A stretch of DNA of 41,492 bases from Phreatobacter sp. (lineage in GTDB: Bacteria > Pseudomonadota > Alphaproteobacteria > Rhizobiales > Phreatobacteraceae), in contig NZ_JAUYFA010000114.1 of NCBI RefSeq assembly GCF_030691135.1, forward strand, positions 1 through 41,492, written 5' to 3'. Position 1 is the first letter of the stretch, and every line of letters starts with the position of its first letter. Made by a program: the position numbers and the translations under genes. The notes beneath the pieces were generated by a model. The model had not been told where the DNA came from and did no database searches. It saw nothing but the letters and a program-made list of their open reading frames with translations. This document shows positions 25,156-33,233 of this stretch, in pieces.

Positions 25156-26301
25156 GTGACCAGAGGCGGCCCGCTTGCCGGCGTGACCATCGTCGAGTTC
25201 CAGGGCCTCGGCCCCGGCCCCTTCTGCGCCATGATGCTGGCCGATCTCGGCGCCGATGTCATCCGCATCGACCGGGCCGGCAAGAGCGCCTGGAATGCCG
25301 GCGACGCCCTCGGGCGCGGCCGGCGCTCGGTCGCTATCGACCTGAAGAAGCCCGGCGCCGCCGACCTCGTGCTGAGGATCATCGCCGGCGCCGATGCGCT
25401 GCTCGAGGGCTTTCGCCCCGGCGTCATGGAGCGCCTCGGTCTGGGTCCCGACATCTGCCTGAAGACCAATCCGCGCCTCGTCTACGGCCGCATGACCGGC
25501 TGGGGTCAGGAGGGGCCCTATGGTCCGGCGCCGGGCCACGACATCAACTACCTCGCCCTGTCCGGCATGCTCTGGCCGCTCGGCCCCGCCGACCGCCCGC
25601 CCGTGCCGCCGCTCAACCTCGCCGCCGAGTTCGGCGGCGGCGGCATGATGCTGGCTCTCGGCATGGTCGCCGCGCTCTATGGCGCGAAGAGCAGCGGCCG
25701 CGGCCAGGTGGTGGATGCCGCCATGGTCGACGGCGCCGCCGTCCTCGGCACCATGATCTTCGGCATGATCAATGCCGGGACGTGGACGGTGGCGCGCGAG
25801 GCCAACATGCTCGACGGCGGTGCGCCCTTCTACGGCGTCTACGACACCGCCGACGGCAAATATGTCTCCATCGGGTCGCTGGAGCCGCAATTCTATGTGG
25901 AGCTTCTCAAGGGGCTGAACCTCACCGATCCGCGTTTCGCCAGGCAATGGGACAAGGCCATGTGGCCGGACCTGCGGGCCGCCATCGCCGCTGCCTTCCG
26001 GTCGAAGACCCGCGACGCCTGGACCGCGCTGCTCGACGGTCGCGAGATCTGCTACGCGCCGGTCCTCGACCCCGTGGAGGCTGCGGCCCATCCCCACAAC
26101 GTCGCCCGCGGCACCTTCACCCGGACGCCGGAGGGGCCGATGCCGAAGCCGGCGCCGCGCTTCTCGGGAACACCGACCGAGGCCGCGCCGCCCGCCCGCG
26201 GCCCCGGCGCCGACACCCGCGCCATTCTCGCCGGCGCCGGACTGACCCAAACCGAGATCGACGCGGCGCTCGCCTCCGGCCTCGTCGCCGAAAGGACCTG
26301 A
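25156..26301 (+). CDS. Class III CoA-transferase family protein, alpha-methylacyl-CoA racemase-like
   Basis: 381-residue protein of the CaiB-BaiF family. The sequence pattern is that of alpha-methylacyl-CoA racemases: FQGLGPGPFCAMMLADLGADVIRIDR at the N-terminus, RMTGWGQEGPYGPAPGHDINYLALSG with the catalytic His, GQVVDAAMVDGAAVL with the catalytic Asp, and GSLEPQFYVELL with the third acidic residue. This set points to racemisation of 2-methylacyl-CoA rather than CoA transfer. The start is GTG 25156 with GGAGG six bases upstream. It leads an operon with an enoyl-CoA hydratase four bases on and an RraA-family gene. Confidence 0.87.
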   Translation: MTRGGPLAGVTIVEFQGLGPGPFCAMMLADLGADVIRIDRAGKSAWNAGDALGRGRRSVAIDLKKPGAADLVLRIIAGADALLEGFRPGVMERLGLGPDICLKTNPRLVYGRMTGWGQEGPYGPAPGHDINYLALSGMLWPLGPADRPPVPPLNLAAEFGGGGMMLALGMVAALYGAKSSGRGQVVDAAMVDGAAVLGTMIFGMINAGTWTVAREANMLDGGAPFYGVYDTADGKYVSIGSLEPQFYVELLKGLNLTDPRFARQWDKAMWPDLRAAIAAAFRSKTRDAWTALLDGREICYAPVLDPVEAAAHPHNVARGTFTRTPEGPMPKPAPRFSGTPTEAAPPARGPGADTRAILAGAGLTQTEIDAALASGLVAERT

Positions 26302-26304
26302 ACC

Positions 26305-27066
26305 ATGGCCGTCACCTATGAGGTCTCCGAGGGCGTCGCGACGCTGACGCTCGATCGCCCCGACCGTCTCAACGCCTTCAACGACGATCTCGTCCGCGGC
26401 GCGCTGAAGGCGCTCGCCGAGGCCCGCGTCGATCCCGCCGTCAGGGCGCTGGTGCTGACCGGCAACGGCCGCGGTTTTTGCGCCGGCGCCGACCTCGCCG
26501 GCGGCCTCGCGCCGACGGGGGAGGGGGTCAATGCCGCCATGCGCGACCTCTACAACCCGCTGATCCTCGCGCTCGACGACTTCCCCAAGCCGACCGTCGC
26601 CGCCATCAACGGGGTGGCCGCCGGGGCCGGCGTCGGCCTGGCGCTCGCCTGCGACATCGCGGTCGCCGCCCGCTCCGCCTCCTTCGTGCTGACCTTCGGC
26701 CCGCAGCTCGGTCTCGTGCCCGATCTCGGGGTCACCTGGTTCCTGCCGCGCGCCATCGGCCGTGCCCGCGCGCGGGCGCTCGCCCTCCTCGGCGACAAGC
26801 TGCCCGCCGAGAAGGCGGCCGAATGGGGCCTCGTCTGGACCTGCGTCGACGACGCGGAGTGCATGCCCACGGCGCGCGCCCTGGCTGCCAGGCTCGGCCG
26901 CGGCTCGGCCGAGGCCTTCTACGAGATCCGCCGGCTGATGGACCGGGCGGAGACGACGGAGCTCGCCGCCCAGCTCGACGCCGAGCGGGAGACGCAGATC
27001 GGCCTCATCGTCAAGCCGGCCTTCATGGAGGGCGTGCGCGCCTTCCTTGCGAAGAAGGCGGGCTGA
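26305..27066 (+). CDS. Enoyl-CoA hydratase/isomerase (PaaG-like)
   Basis: Crotonase-fold protein of 253 residues. Oxyanion-hole segments are visible at GRGFCAGADLAGG and NGVAAGAGVGLALACD. The catalytic acidic position is in FGPQLGLVPDLGVTWFLPRAIG, where the Asp pattern resembles PaaG-type isomerases of phenylacetate degradation more than classical hydratases, which carry two Glu. It starts four bases after the racemase-like gene. It probably acts on the same acyl-CoA intermediate. The substrate is not known. Confidence 0.9.
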   Translation: MAVTYEVSEGVATLTLDRPDRLNAFNDDLVRGALKALAEARVDPAVRALVLTGNGRGFCAGADLAGGLAPTGEGVNAAMRDLYNPLILALDDFPKPTVAAINGVAAGAGVGLALACDIAVAARSASFVLTFGPQLGLVPDLGVTWFLPRAIGRARARALALLGDKLPAEKAAEWGLVWTCVDDAECMPTARALAARLGRGSAEAFYEIRRLMDRAETTELAAQLDAERETQIGLIVKPAFMEGVRAFLAKKAG

Positions 27067-27119
27067 CACGGCAGCGGAACGGCCTATCCTGCCGGCAACG
27101 AACAGGAGGAGGGCTCGCC

Positions 27120-27782
27120 ATGACCGACACATTCGACGACATCATCGCCGCCGCGCGGCCCGTCATCGCCGCCGCGCCGGTTTCGGACGCGCTGGACGAA
27201 CACGGGCTGCACCACCAGATCCTGCCTCCCGCCATCCGCCCGGTCGACGACGGCACGGTGCTGTTCGGCCCGGCCCGCACCGGCGGCTACAAGGTCATCT
27301 CCGGCTTCGTCGAAGGCATCTACGACCTCGAGATCGCCCTGGTCGACGATCTCAAGCCCGGCGAGGTCTGCGTCATGGCGACCGGCGGCAACACCAATAT
27401 CGGCCCCTGGGGCGAGTTGCTCTCCACCCGCGCGCGCCACCTGGAGGCCGCCGGCTTCCTGACCGACGGCGCCGCCCGCGACGTCGTCGCCATCCGCGCC
27501 ATGGGGTTCCCGGTCTTCACCGGCGCACTGTCGCCCGCCGACACCCAGTATCGCGGCATGATGGTGGAGAAGGACGTGCCGATCACCATCGGCGGCGTCG
27601 TCATCGCGCCCGGCGACATCGTGGTGGGTGACGTCGACGGCATCGTGGTGGTGCCCCGCGCCCATGCGCTCGCGGTGCTCTCCACCGCCATGACCAAGAT
27701 CAACGGCGAACGGCGCATGCGGGCCGATCTCGAAGCCGGCATGCCGCTGGCCGAGGCCTTCCGCAAGCACGGCCTGCTGTAG
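27120..27782 (+). CDS. RraA-family protein (HMG/CHA aldolase-like)
   Basis: 220-residue protein of the RraA fold. Catalytic members are class II aldolases that cleave 4-hydroxy-4-methyl-2-oxoglutarate or 4-carboxy-4-hydroxy-2-oxoadipate to pyruvate; others bind RNase E. Seen: the WGELLSTRARHLEAAGFLTDGAARDV stretch with the conserved DG-x2-RD substrate/metal residues, GFPVFTG and GDIVVGDVDGIVVVP. The intact RD residues favour a catalytic role. ATG 27120 has AGGAGG ten bases upstream. It is 53 bases after the hydratase gene in the same operon and convergent with the YiiX-type gene ten bases away. Confidence 0.85.
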   Translation: MTDTFDDIIAAARPVIAAAPVSDALDEHGLHHQILPPAIRPVDDGTVLFGPARTGGYKVISGFVEGIYDLEIALVDDLKPGEVCVMATGGNTNIGPWGELLSTRARHLEAAGFLTDGAARDVVAIRAMGFPVFTGALSPADTQYRGMMVEKDVPITIGGVVIAPGDIVVGDVDGIVVVPRAHALAVLSTAMTKINGERRMRADLEAGMPLAEAFRKHGLL

Positions 27783-27792
27783 CGGCTGCGCC

Positions 27793-28620
27793 TCAGGCGA
27801 CGCTGCTCAGCGAGGGGGCATCGTTCGGCGCCGCCGATGCCCCGTCGGCGGCGACGTCGCCCCATTGCAGCTTCTTGTAGTTGAAGCCGCGCTGGATCGT
27901 CGGCTTGACGATGGCGAAATAGGGCGAGATGTCGAAATCGCGCGGCGCATAAAGCGAGTGGTGGCGGATGTGGAGGATTTCCCGCCGCGCCGCCTGTCCC
28001 TTGACCCGCTGCTCGCCTTCCCGGGCGCAGCGCTCGATCTTCGGCAGGATCGGATAGCGCACCTTCTCGAAGGCCTGGGCGATCAGTGTCGAGCAGATGG
28101 CGCGGGTGGGATCGCCCGAGCCGAAGGCGATCATCCGCCGCCGCCACCGCACCGGGATCGGCAGGGGCACCAGGAAGCGCAGCATGTCGAGGATGTTCTT
28201 CAGGTCGTAGTCGAGGCCGATGCGCTCGATCATGAACCGGCAGGCCTGCTGCTGGTCGGCTTCGGTCAGTCCCACGGGCCGGCAGACGCGGGTATGGAAC
28301 TCGCGGTATTTCGACAGCGGTGCCGAGATGACGCCTTCCCCGAGATAGGCCTCCACCAGCACGTGGGGCTCGCCGTCGGGCTCGCACAGGCCCTCGATCG
28401 GCCCGACATACATGGCCGCGTGCGACCAGGTCGACTGGGTCAGATATTTGATGACGGCCGAGATGCGGGTGTCGCCCTCGACCAGCAGGATGTCGCCCGG
28501 CCGGAGTGCGGCGCGCAGCGCGTTCGGATCGCTCGGCGTCGTCGGCTCGTAACCCGGCGAGCGCTTGTCCAGGATGGCGGCGATGCGCCGCCCCATGGCG
28601 TCGAGAATGCGGTCTCCCAT
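27793..28620 (-). CDS. YiiX/YebB-like permuted NlpC/P60 cysteine hydrolase
   Basis: 275-residue protein of the DUF830 / YiiX family, permuted papain-fold hydrolases that may cut amide bonds in cell wall or lipid-linked substrates. Visible: LRPGDILLVEGDTRISAVIKYLT, then His67 in WSHAAMYVG, acidic Glu90 in HVLVEAYLG, and Cys176 in AICSTLIAQAFEKV, the order expected for the permuted catalytic triad. There is no signal peptide, so it appears cytosolic. ATG 28620 follows GGGAGGGA. It is divergent from the amine oxidase gene with a 150-base gap. Confidence 0.82.
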   Translation of the reverse strand: MGDRILDAMGRRIAAILDKRSPGYEPTTPSDPNALRAALRPGDILLVEGDTRISAVIKYLTQSTWSHAAMYVGPIEGLCEPDGEPHVLVEAYLGEGVISAPLSKYREFHTRVCRPVGLTEADQQQACRFMIERIGLDYDLKNILDMLRFLVPLPIPVRWRRRMIAFGSGDPTRAICSTLIAQAFEKVRYPILPKIERCAREGEQRVKGQAARREILHIRHHSLYAPRDFDISPYFAIVKPTIQRGFNYKKLQWGDVAADGASAAPNDAPSLSSVA

Positions 28621-28770
28621 TGGTGGTCCCTCCCCAGGGACTTATGTTTCTGGACGATGAGTGTCTGTCGTCGCAGGTTGACAAGGGGTTCATCTTTGCG
28701 GTCCCGATCGTCGCGACGCTGCCATTTGCCTGTGATAGGCGTGATACATGATCGGGATTCGCCCAGCACG

Positions 28771-30126
28771 ATGAACGGACCGTTGATGACCCGGCGTCGC
28801 CTGCTCGCTGCCTCCGCGACGCTTCCCGCCGCGCCGGCGCTCGGACAGGGCACGCGGCCTCCGGCAGCCGAGACCGACGTGGTCGTCATCGGCGCGGGAG
28901 CCGCCGGCATCGCCGCGGCGCGCAAGCTGACGGCGGCCGGCCGCACGGTGATCATCCTCGAGGCCAAGGACCGTTCCGGCGGGCGCTGCATCGCCGACAC
29001 CGTGAATTTCGGCATGCCGATGGACCTCGGCGCCCACTGGATCCACGCGCCCGAGGACAATCCGTTGGTCGCGCTCGCCCGCGCTGCCGGCTTCGACCTC
29101 TATGACGATCCCGATCGCCCGCGCCTCCTCGTCAAGGGCCGCCGCCCGCGCGAGGGCGAATGGGAGGCCTATGCCTCGGCGCTGATCCGGGCCCAGCGCG
29201 CCATCCTGGACGCCGGCGAGGCTGGCCGCGAGGTGTCCCTCGCCGCCGCCATGCCGACCAATCTCAGGGACTGGCAGGCCACCGTCGCCTTCCTGAAGGG
29301 GGCCTGGGATTCGGGCAAGGAGATCTCCGAGATCTCCTGCGTCGACTTCTACAACGCCATCGAGACCCGCGACCTGTTCTGCCGCCAGAGCTACGGCGCG
29401 ATCCTGGCGAAGCTCGCCGAGGGGCTGCCGATCCGCCTGTCGACGGCGGTGACGCGGGTCGACTGGTCGGGCCGGGGCGTCGTCGTCGAGACCCCTGCCG
29501 GCACGATCCGCGCCCGCGCCGCCGTCGTCACCGCCTCCACCTCGGTCCTCGGCTCCGGCGCCATCCGGTTCACGCCGGCCCTGCCGAAGCGACAGGCCGA
29601 CGCCATCGCGGCGCTGTCCTGCGGCACCTATGAGCATCTCATCGTCCACCTCCCGGGCAACCCCATGGAGGCCGCGGCCGACGAGCCCTTCGTCGTCAAG
29701 GCGGACACCGCCGCCACCGCCAAGCCGCTCGCCCGCATCGCCGGGTCCGACTGGTGGTATCTCGACGTCGGCGGGGCCTTCGCCCGCGATCTCGCCACGG
29801 CGGGCCCGGCCACCATGAAGGCCTTCGCGGTGGAATTCGTCGGCAATGAATTCGGGCCGCAGGCGCGTCGTGTCCTGGGGGACGTCCACGTGACCTCGTG
29901 GGCCACCGACCCCTTCGTGCGGGGCGCCTGGTCGGTCGCCGGTCCCGGCGCGACGGGCCAGCGCCTGCGTCTCGCCGAACCCGTCGGCCAGCGCATCCTC
30001 ATCGCCGGGGAGGCCACCGACGAGGGGCTGTGGGGCACGGTCGGCGGCGCCTGGGCCTCCGGCGAGCGGGCGGCCGACCAGGCGCTGCGCTGGCTGCAGC
30101 CGGCCCAGACACGCCGTCGCGGCTGA
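28771..30126 (+). CDS. Flavin-containing amine oxidase family protein, Tat-exported
   Basis: 451-residue FAD enzyme of the monoamine/polyamine oxidase family that oxidises an amine to an aldehyde or imine with hydrogen peroxide. The N-terminus MTRRRLLAASATLPAAPALG is a twin-arginine signal, so the protein folds with FAD and is exported to the periplasm. The FAD motif VVVIGAGAAGIAAARKL follows at once, then EAKDRSGGRC and DLGAHWIH. The C-terminus has the flavin site ILIAGEATDEGLWGTVGGAWASGERAA. ATG 28786 may be the true start, five codons later. It is divergent from the YiiX-type gene. The substrate is unknown. Confidence 0.87.
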   Translation: MNGPLMTRRRLLAASATLPAAPALGQGTRPPAAETDVVVIGAGAAGIAAARKLTAAGRTVIILEAKDRSGGRCIADTVNFGMPMDLGAHWIHAPEDNPLVALARAAGFDLYDDPDRPRLLVKGRRPREGEWEAYASALIRAQRAILDAGEAGREVSLAAAMPTNLRDWQATVAFLKGAWDSGKEISEISCVDFYNAIETRDLFCRQSYGAILAKLAEGLPIRLSTAVTRVDWSGRGVVVETPAGTIRARAAVVTASTSVLGSGAIRFTPALPKRQADAIAALSCGTYEHLIVHLPGNPMEAAADEPFVVKADTAATAKPLARIAGSDWWYLDVGGAFARDLATAGPATMKAFAVEFVGNEFGPQARRVLGDVHVTSWATDPFVRGAWSVAGPGATGQRLRLAEPVGQRILIAGEATDEGLWGTVGGAWASGERAADQALRWLQPAQTRRRG

Positions 30127-30131
30127 GCATC

Positions 30132-30154
30132 TTAGCGGCTCGTTAACGTTAACG
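30132..30154 (+). promoter_or_regulatory. Candidate CtrA box overlapping a perfect palindrome
   Basis: TTAG (30132-30135), seven bases, then TTAAC (30143-30147) matches the CtrA consensus TTAA-N7-TTAAC at all but one position. It overlaps the 14-base perfect palindrome CGTTAACGTTAACG (30141-30154). TTAA is scarce in this GC-rich DNA. It lies 50-70 bases ahead of the TadD-like gene. Confidence 0.4.
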
Positions 30155-30202
30155 GATTATGACCTGAGAACTCGCCGCTCGCCCTGTCCCGCGGAGTTCG
30201 TC

Positions 30203-31069
30203 ATGCCGATCGTGTCTCTGCCCATCCGACCCCTCGTCCTGGTCGTCACCCTCGCGGCCCTTGTCTCCGGCGGCTGCTCGCTGACCGCCAGCCGCGGCGG
30301 CGCTGGTGACATCACCGGCTCCGTCCGCAACGCGCCCCTCACCGAACAGGCGGCCCGCAGCGAGATCGACGGTCTCGCGGCGCGCTACCGGTCGAACCCG
30401 ACGGATTCGGCCAATGCCATGCGCTATGCACGGGCGCTGCGCGCCACCGGGCAGGCCGTCCAGGCCGTCGCCGTGCTCGAACGCGTCGCCATCCGGGATG
30501 CACGCAACCTCGCCCTGATGGGCGAGTTCGGGCGGGCGCTGGCCGATGCCGGCCGCCACGACCAGGCGCTGCAGGTGCTCAGCCGGGCCCACCGCCCCGA
30601 CCAGCCGGACTGGCGCATCATCAACGTCCAGGGCTCCATCTACGACCAGATGGGCCGCCCGCAGGAAGCCCAGGCCCTCTACAACGACGCCCTCAAGATC
30701 GCCCCCGGCGAGCCGGCCATCCTGTCCAATCTCGGCCTCTCCCATGCGCTCTCGCGCCAGTTGCCGCAGGCCGAGCAGGCCCTCCGGCAGGCCGCCGCCC
30801 ATCCGCAGGCCGACAAGCGGGTGCGGCAGAACCTCGCGCTCGTCGTCGGCCTCCAGGGTCGCTTCGGCGAGGCCGAGGAGATCGCCCGCAAGGATCTGCC
30901 CCCCGCCGAGGCCGAGCAGAACGTCGCCTATCTGCGCACCATGGTGACGCAGCAGAACTCCTGGGCGCAGATCCGCCAGAGCGAGCGTCGGCCCGGAGCG
31001 CAGCAGCGCACGGGCGCGCCGGCACAGGCACCGGCCGCTCCCGCCACATCCCCCGCTCCGCGCGGCTGA
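30203..31069 (+). CDS. TPR lipoprotein, TadD-like
   Basis: 288-residue predicted lipoprotein. A signal peptide (IRPLVLVVTLAALVSGG) ends at Cys25 in a slightly atypical lipobox VSGGC. Tetratricopeptide repeats span about 75-215 (for example LALMGEFGRALADAGRHDQAL, then IYDQMGRPQEAQALYNDALKIAPGEPAILSNLGLSHAL). The tail is Pro/Ala/Gln-rich. The pattern resembles TadD/CpaF-cluster pilotin-like TPR proteins of tight-adherence pili in Hyphomicrobiales, but no tad/cpa genes lie in the window. ATG 30203 has GGAG six bases upstream. A possible CtrA site precedes it, as for many pilus genes. Confidence 0.8.
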   Translation: MPIVSLPIRPLVLVVTLAALVSGGCSLTASRGGAGDITGSVRNAPLTEQAARSEIDGLAARYRSNPTDSANAMRYARALRATGQAVQAVAVLERVAIRDARNLALMGEFGRALADAGRHDQALQVLSRAHRPDQPDWRIINVQGSIYDQMGRPQEAQALYNDALKIAPGEPAILSNLGLSHALSRQLPQAEQALRQAAAHPQADKRVRQNLALVVGLQGRFGEAEEIARKDLPPAEAEQNVAYLRTMVTQQNSWAQIRQSERRPGAQQRTGAPAQAPAAPATSPAPRG

Positions 31070-31100
31070 TCCAGGTCTCTATATGAGCGGATGAGGCCCC

Positions 31101-31257
31101 CTTCATCTCTCCCCGGTGCCGGTTGAGGCTCCTCTTCACCTCTCCCCAGCGGGGAGCGGTCGGCCGAAGGCCGGGTGAGGGGGCTCTCGCCCGCCGCCCT
31201 TTCCCCTCACCCGTCTCGCTGTCGCTCGACGACCTCTCCCCGCCGGGGAGAGGTGAC
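31101..31257. repeat. Palindromic intergenic repeat (type A), second copy
   Basis: Arms at about 31134-31162 and 31230-31257 match the type A element at 23.7 kb with a few mismatches, with the same inner CCGGGTGAGGGGG motif. A diverged partial arm precedes it at 31101-31118, again like the 23.7 kb copy. It fills the gap between two convergent genes. Confidence 0.8.
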
Positions 31258-31288
31258 GCGGTTCGCCCGGCACCGCCCGGCACCAACG

Positions 31289-31314
31289 AAAAAGCCCGGC
31301 GCGAGGCCGGGCTT
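31289..31314 (-). terminator. Rho-independent terminator of pckA
   Basis: On the minus strand a 9-bp stem AAGCCCGGC/GCCGGGCTT (31306-31314 with 31292-31300), 5-base loop, continues into a T-run. It lies 24 bases past the pckA stop. Confidence 0.8.
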
Positions 31315-31337
31315 GTCCGTATCGGCTGTGAGAACCC

Positions 31338-32951
31338 TCACTCCGCCGCGAGCTGCACTGCCGGGGCCGCCGCCTTCACGTCGGCATCCACATAGGGCTC
31401 GAACTTGGTGAAATTGTCCTGGAACATCTGGACGAGCTTGCGTGCGGTGGTGTCGAACTCGGCTTTGTCGCGCCAGGTCTTGATCGGATAGAGCATGTGC
31501 GGCGGCACGCCTGGCACCGAGGTCGGCACCGCGAAGCCGAAATAGGGGTCGCGGCGGAAATCGGCGCGGTTGAGCGAGCCGTCCAGCGCCGAACGCAGCA
31601 GCAGACGGGTGATCGAGATCGGCATGCGCCGGCCGACGCCGTGCTTGCCGCCGGTCCAGCCGGTGTTCACCAGCCAGCAATCGACGTGGTGCTTGGCGAT
31701 GAGCTCGCGCAGCAGGTTGCCGTATTCCGACGGGTGGCGTGGCATGAACGGCGCGCCGAAACAGGTCGAGAAGGTCGGCTGCGGTTCGGTGACGCCCTTT
31801 TCCGTGCCAGCGACCTTGGCGGTGAAGCCTGACAGGAAGTGGTACATCGCCTCCGCCGGGGTCAGCTTGGCGATGGGCGGCATCACGCCGAAGGCATCGG
31901 CAGTGAGCATCACGATGTTCTTCGGATGGCCGGCGCGGCCTGTCTCCGAGGCATTGGCGATGAAGTGCAGCGGATAGGCGATGCGGGTGTTCTCGGTCTT
32001 CGAACCGTCGTCGAAATCGGGAATGCGCGAGATCGGGTCGATGACCACGTTCTCCATCACCGAGCCGAAACGCTCGGAGGTGGCGTAGATCTCCGGCTCG
32101 GCCTCGCGCGACAGCTTGATCGCCTTGGCGTAGCAGCCGCCCTCGAAATTGAAGACGCCGTCGCGGCCCCAGCCGTGCTCGTCGTCGCCGATCAGCGTGC
32201 GCGAGGCGTCCGCCGACAGCGTCGTCTTGCCGGTGCCCGACAGGCCGAAGAACACCGCCACTTCGCCCGAGGACGATACATTGGCCGAGCAGTGCATCGG
32301 CATGACGTGCTGCGGCGGCAGCAGGAAGTTGAGCATCGTGAAGACGCTCTTCTTCATCTCGCCGGCATAGGAGGTGCCGCCGATCAGCACGATCTTGCGG
32401 GTGAAGTCGCAGGCGATCACCGTTTCCGTGCGCACGCCGTATTTCTTCGGGTCGGCGCGGAAGGACGGCAGGTCGACGATGGTCATGTCCGGCAGGAAGG
32501 CCGCGAGATCCTCGCGCTTCGGGCGGATCAGCAGGTTGCGGATGAACAGGTTGTGCCAGGCATATTCGGTGAAGACGCGGGTCTTCAGCCGCGTCGCCGG
32601 ATCGGCGCCGCCATAGAGGTCCTGGACGAAGAGCTCGCGGCCCTTGGCGTGCTCCAGCATGTCGGCCATCAGGAGGTCGAAGGCCTCGGGCGAGATGGCG
32701 CCGTTGTTGTCCCACCAGACGGTGGATTCGGTGGTGGCGTCGCGGACGACGAACTTGTCCTTGGGCGAGCGGCCGGTGTGCTGGCCGGTCTCGGCGACCA
32801 GCGGGCCGCCGGCCGAGAGCTTGGCCTCGCCGCGGGCGATCGACTCCTCGACCAGCTGCGGCTCGAGATAGTTCCAGTGGAGGGCCTTCAGCCCCGAAAA
32901 GCCGAAGGCGTCGGCGCCATGTGCCTTGTTCCAGGTTCCGGTCTCGGCCAT
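31338..32951 (-). CDS. pckA: Phosphoenolpyruvate carboxykinase (ATP)
   Basis: Converts oxaloacetate and ATP to phosphoenolpyruvate, CO2 and ADP, the entry step of gluconeogenesis from C4 acids. 537 residues, normal for the ATP-dependent bacterial type. Seen: [13 protein letters not shown] (substrate site), [21 protein letters not shown] (metal ligand region), P-loop GLSGTGKTT (236-244), DDEHGWG and the adenine-loop region further on. ATG 32951 has GGAGG seven bases upstream. It is monocistronic with its own terminator. The product is essential for growth on acetate or C4 acids and fits with mcd and bdhA in this window. Confidence 0.97.
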   Translation of the reverse strand: MAETGTWNKAHGADAFGFSGLKALHWNYLEPQLVEESIARGEAKLSAGGPLVAETGQHTGRSPKDKFVVRDATTESTVWWDNNGAISPEAFDLLMADMLEHAKGRELFVQDLYGGADPATRLKTRVFTEYAWHNLFIRNLLIRPKREDLAAFLPDMTIVDLPSFRADPKKYGVRTETVIACDFTRKIVLIGGTSYAGEMKKSVFTMLNFLLPPQHVMPMHCSANVSSSGEVAVFFGLSGTGKTTLSADASRTLIGDDEHGWGRDGVFNFEGGCYAKAIKLSREAEPEIYATSERFGSVMENVVIDPISRIPDFDDGSKTENTRIAYPLHFIANASETGRAGHPKNIVMLTADAFGVMPPIAKLTPAEAMYHFLSGFTAKVAGTEKGVTEPQPTFSTCFGAPFMPRHPSEYGNLLRELIAKHHVDCWLVNTGWTGGKHGVGRRMPISITRLLLRSALDGSLNRADFRRDPYFGFAVPTSVPGVPPHMLYPIKTWRDKAEFDTTARKLVQMFQDNFTKFEPYVDADVKAAAPAVQLAAE

Positions 32952-33177
32952 GGAAGTCCTCCCTCAAGGGTCCGCGTCACGACGCTTTCCGCGCCTTTTG
33001 ATGCCATGCAGTCAGGCGCCGGGTCAGGGTCCGCGACGGAGGCAATCCCCCTAATCCAAAGGCTCTTTGCCGGCAAGCCCGCCTGAGGGCAGATCACCCT
33101 CCCCGCCGGCCTTTTTCGCCAAAGCGGTGAACAGGCGGGAGGGCCGCCGCGGACCGTCCCCGATCCCCCGATTCGGG

Positions 33178-33213
33178 CCTTGGCCCTTGCCTTGGCCCTT
33201 GCCTTTGCCCGCG
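33178..33213 (+). repeat. 12-bp tandem repeat (CCTTGGCCCTTG)
   Basis: Two perfect 12-base units (33178-33189, 33190-33201) and a decayed third (33202-33213). It sits 21 bases before the aminomutase start. The rest of the 282-base gap upstream to pckA shows no convincing gene or promoter to me. Confidence 0.7.
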
Positions 33214-33233
33214 CCAGGGACCATGAGGCCGCC

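Noticed and set aside
24937-27132. 731-residue minus-strand frame opposite the racemase-hydratase operon
   Set aside because: Antisense artefact; opposing genes have intact catalytic motifs and ribosome binding sites.
28678-28706. Perfect TTGACA -35 hexamer before the amine oxidase gene
   Set aside because: The sequence 16-18 bases downstream is GC-rich with no acceptable -10.
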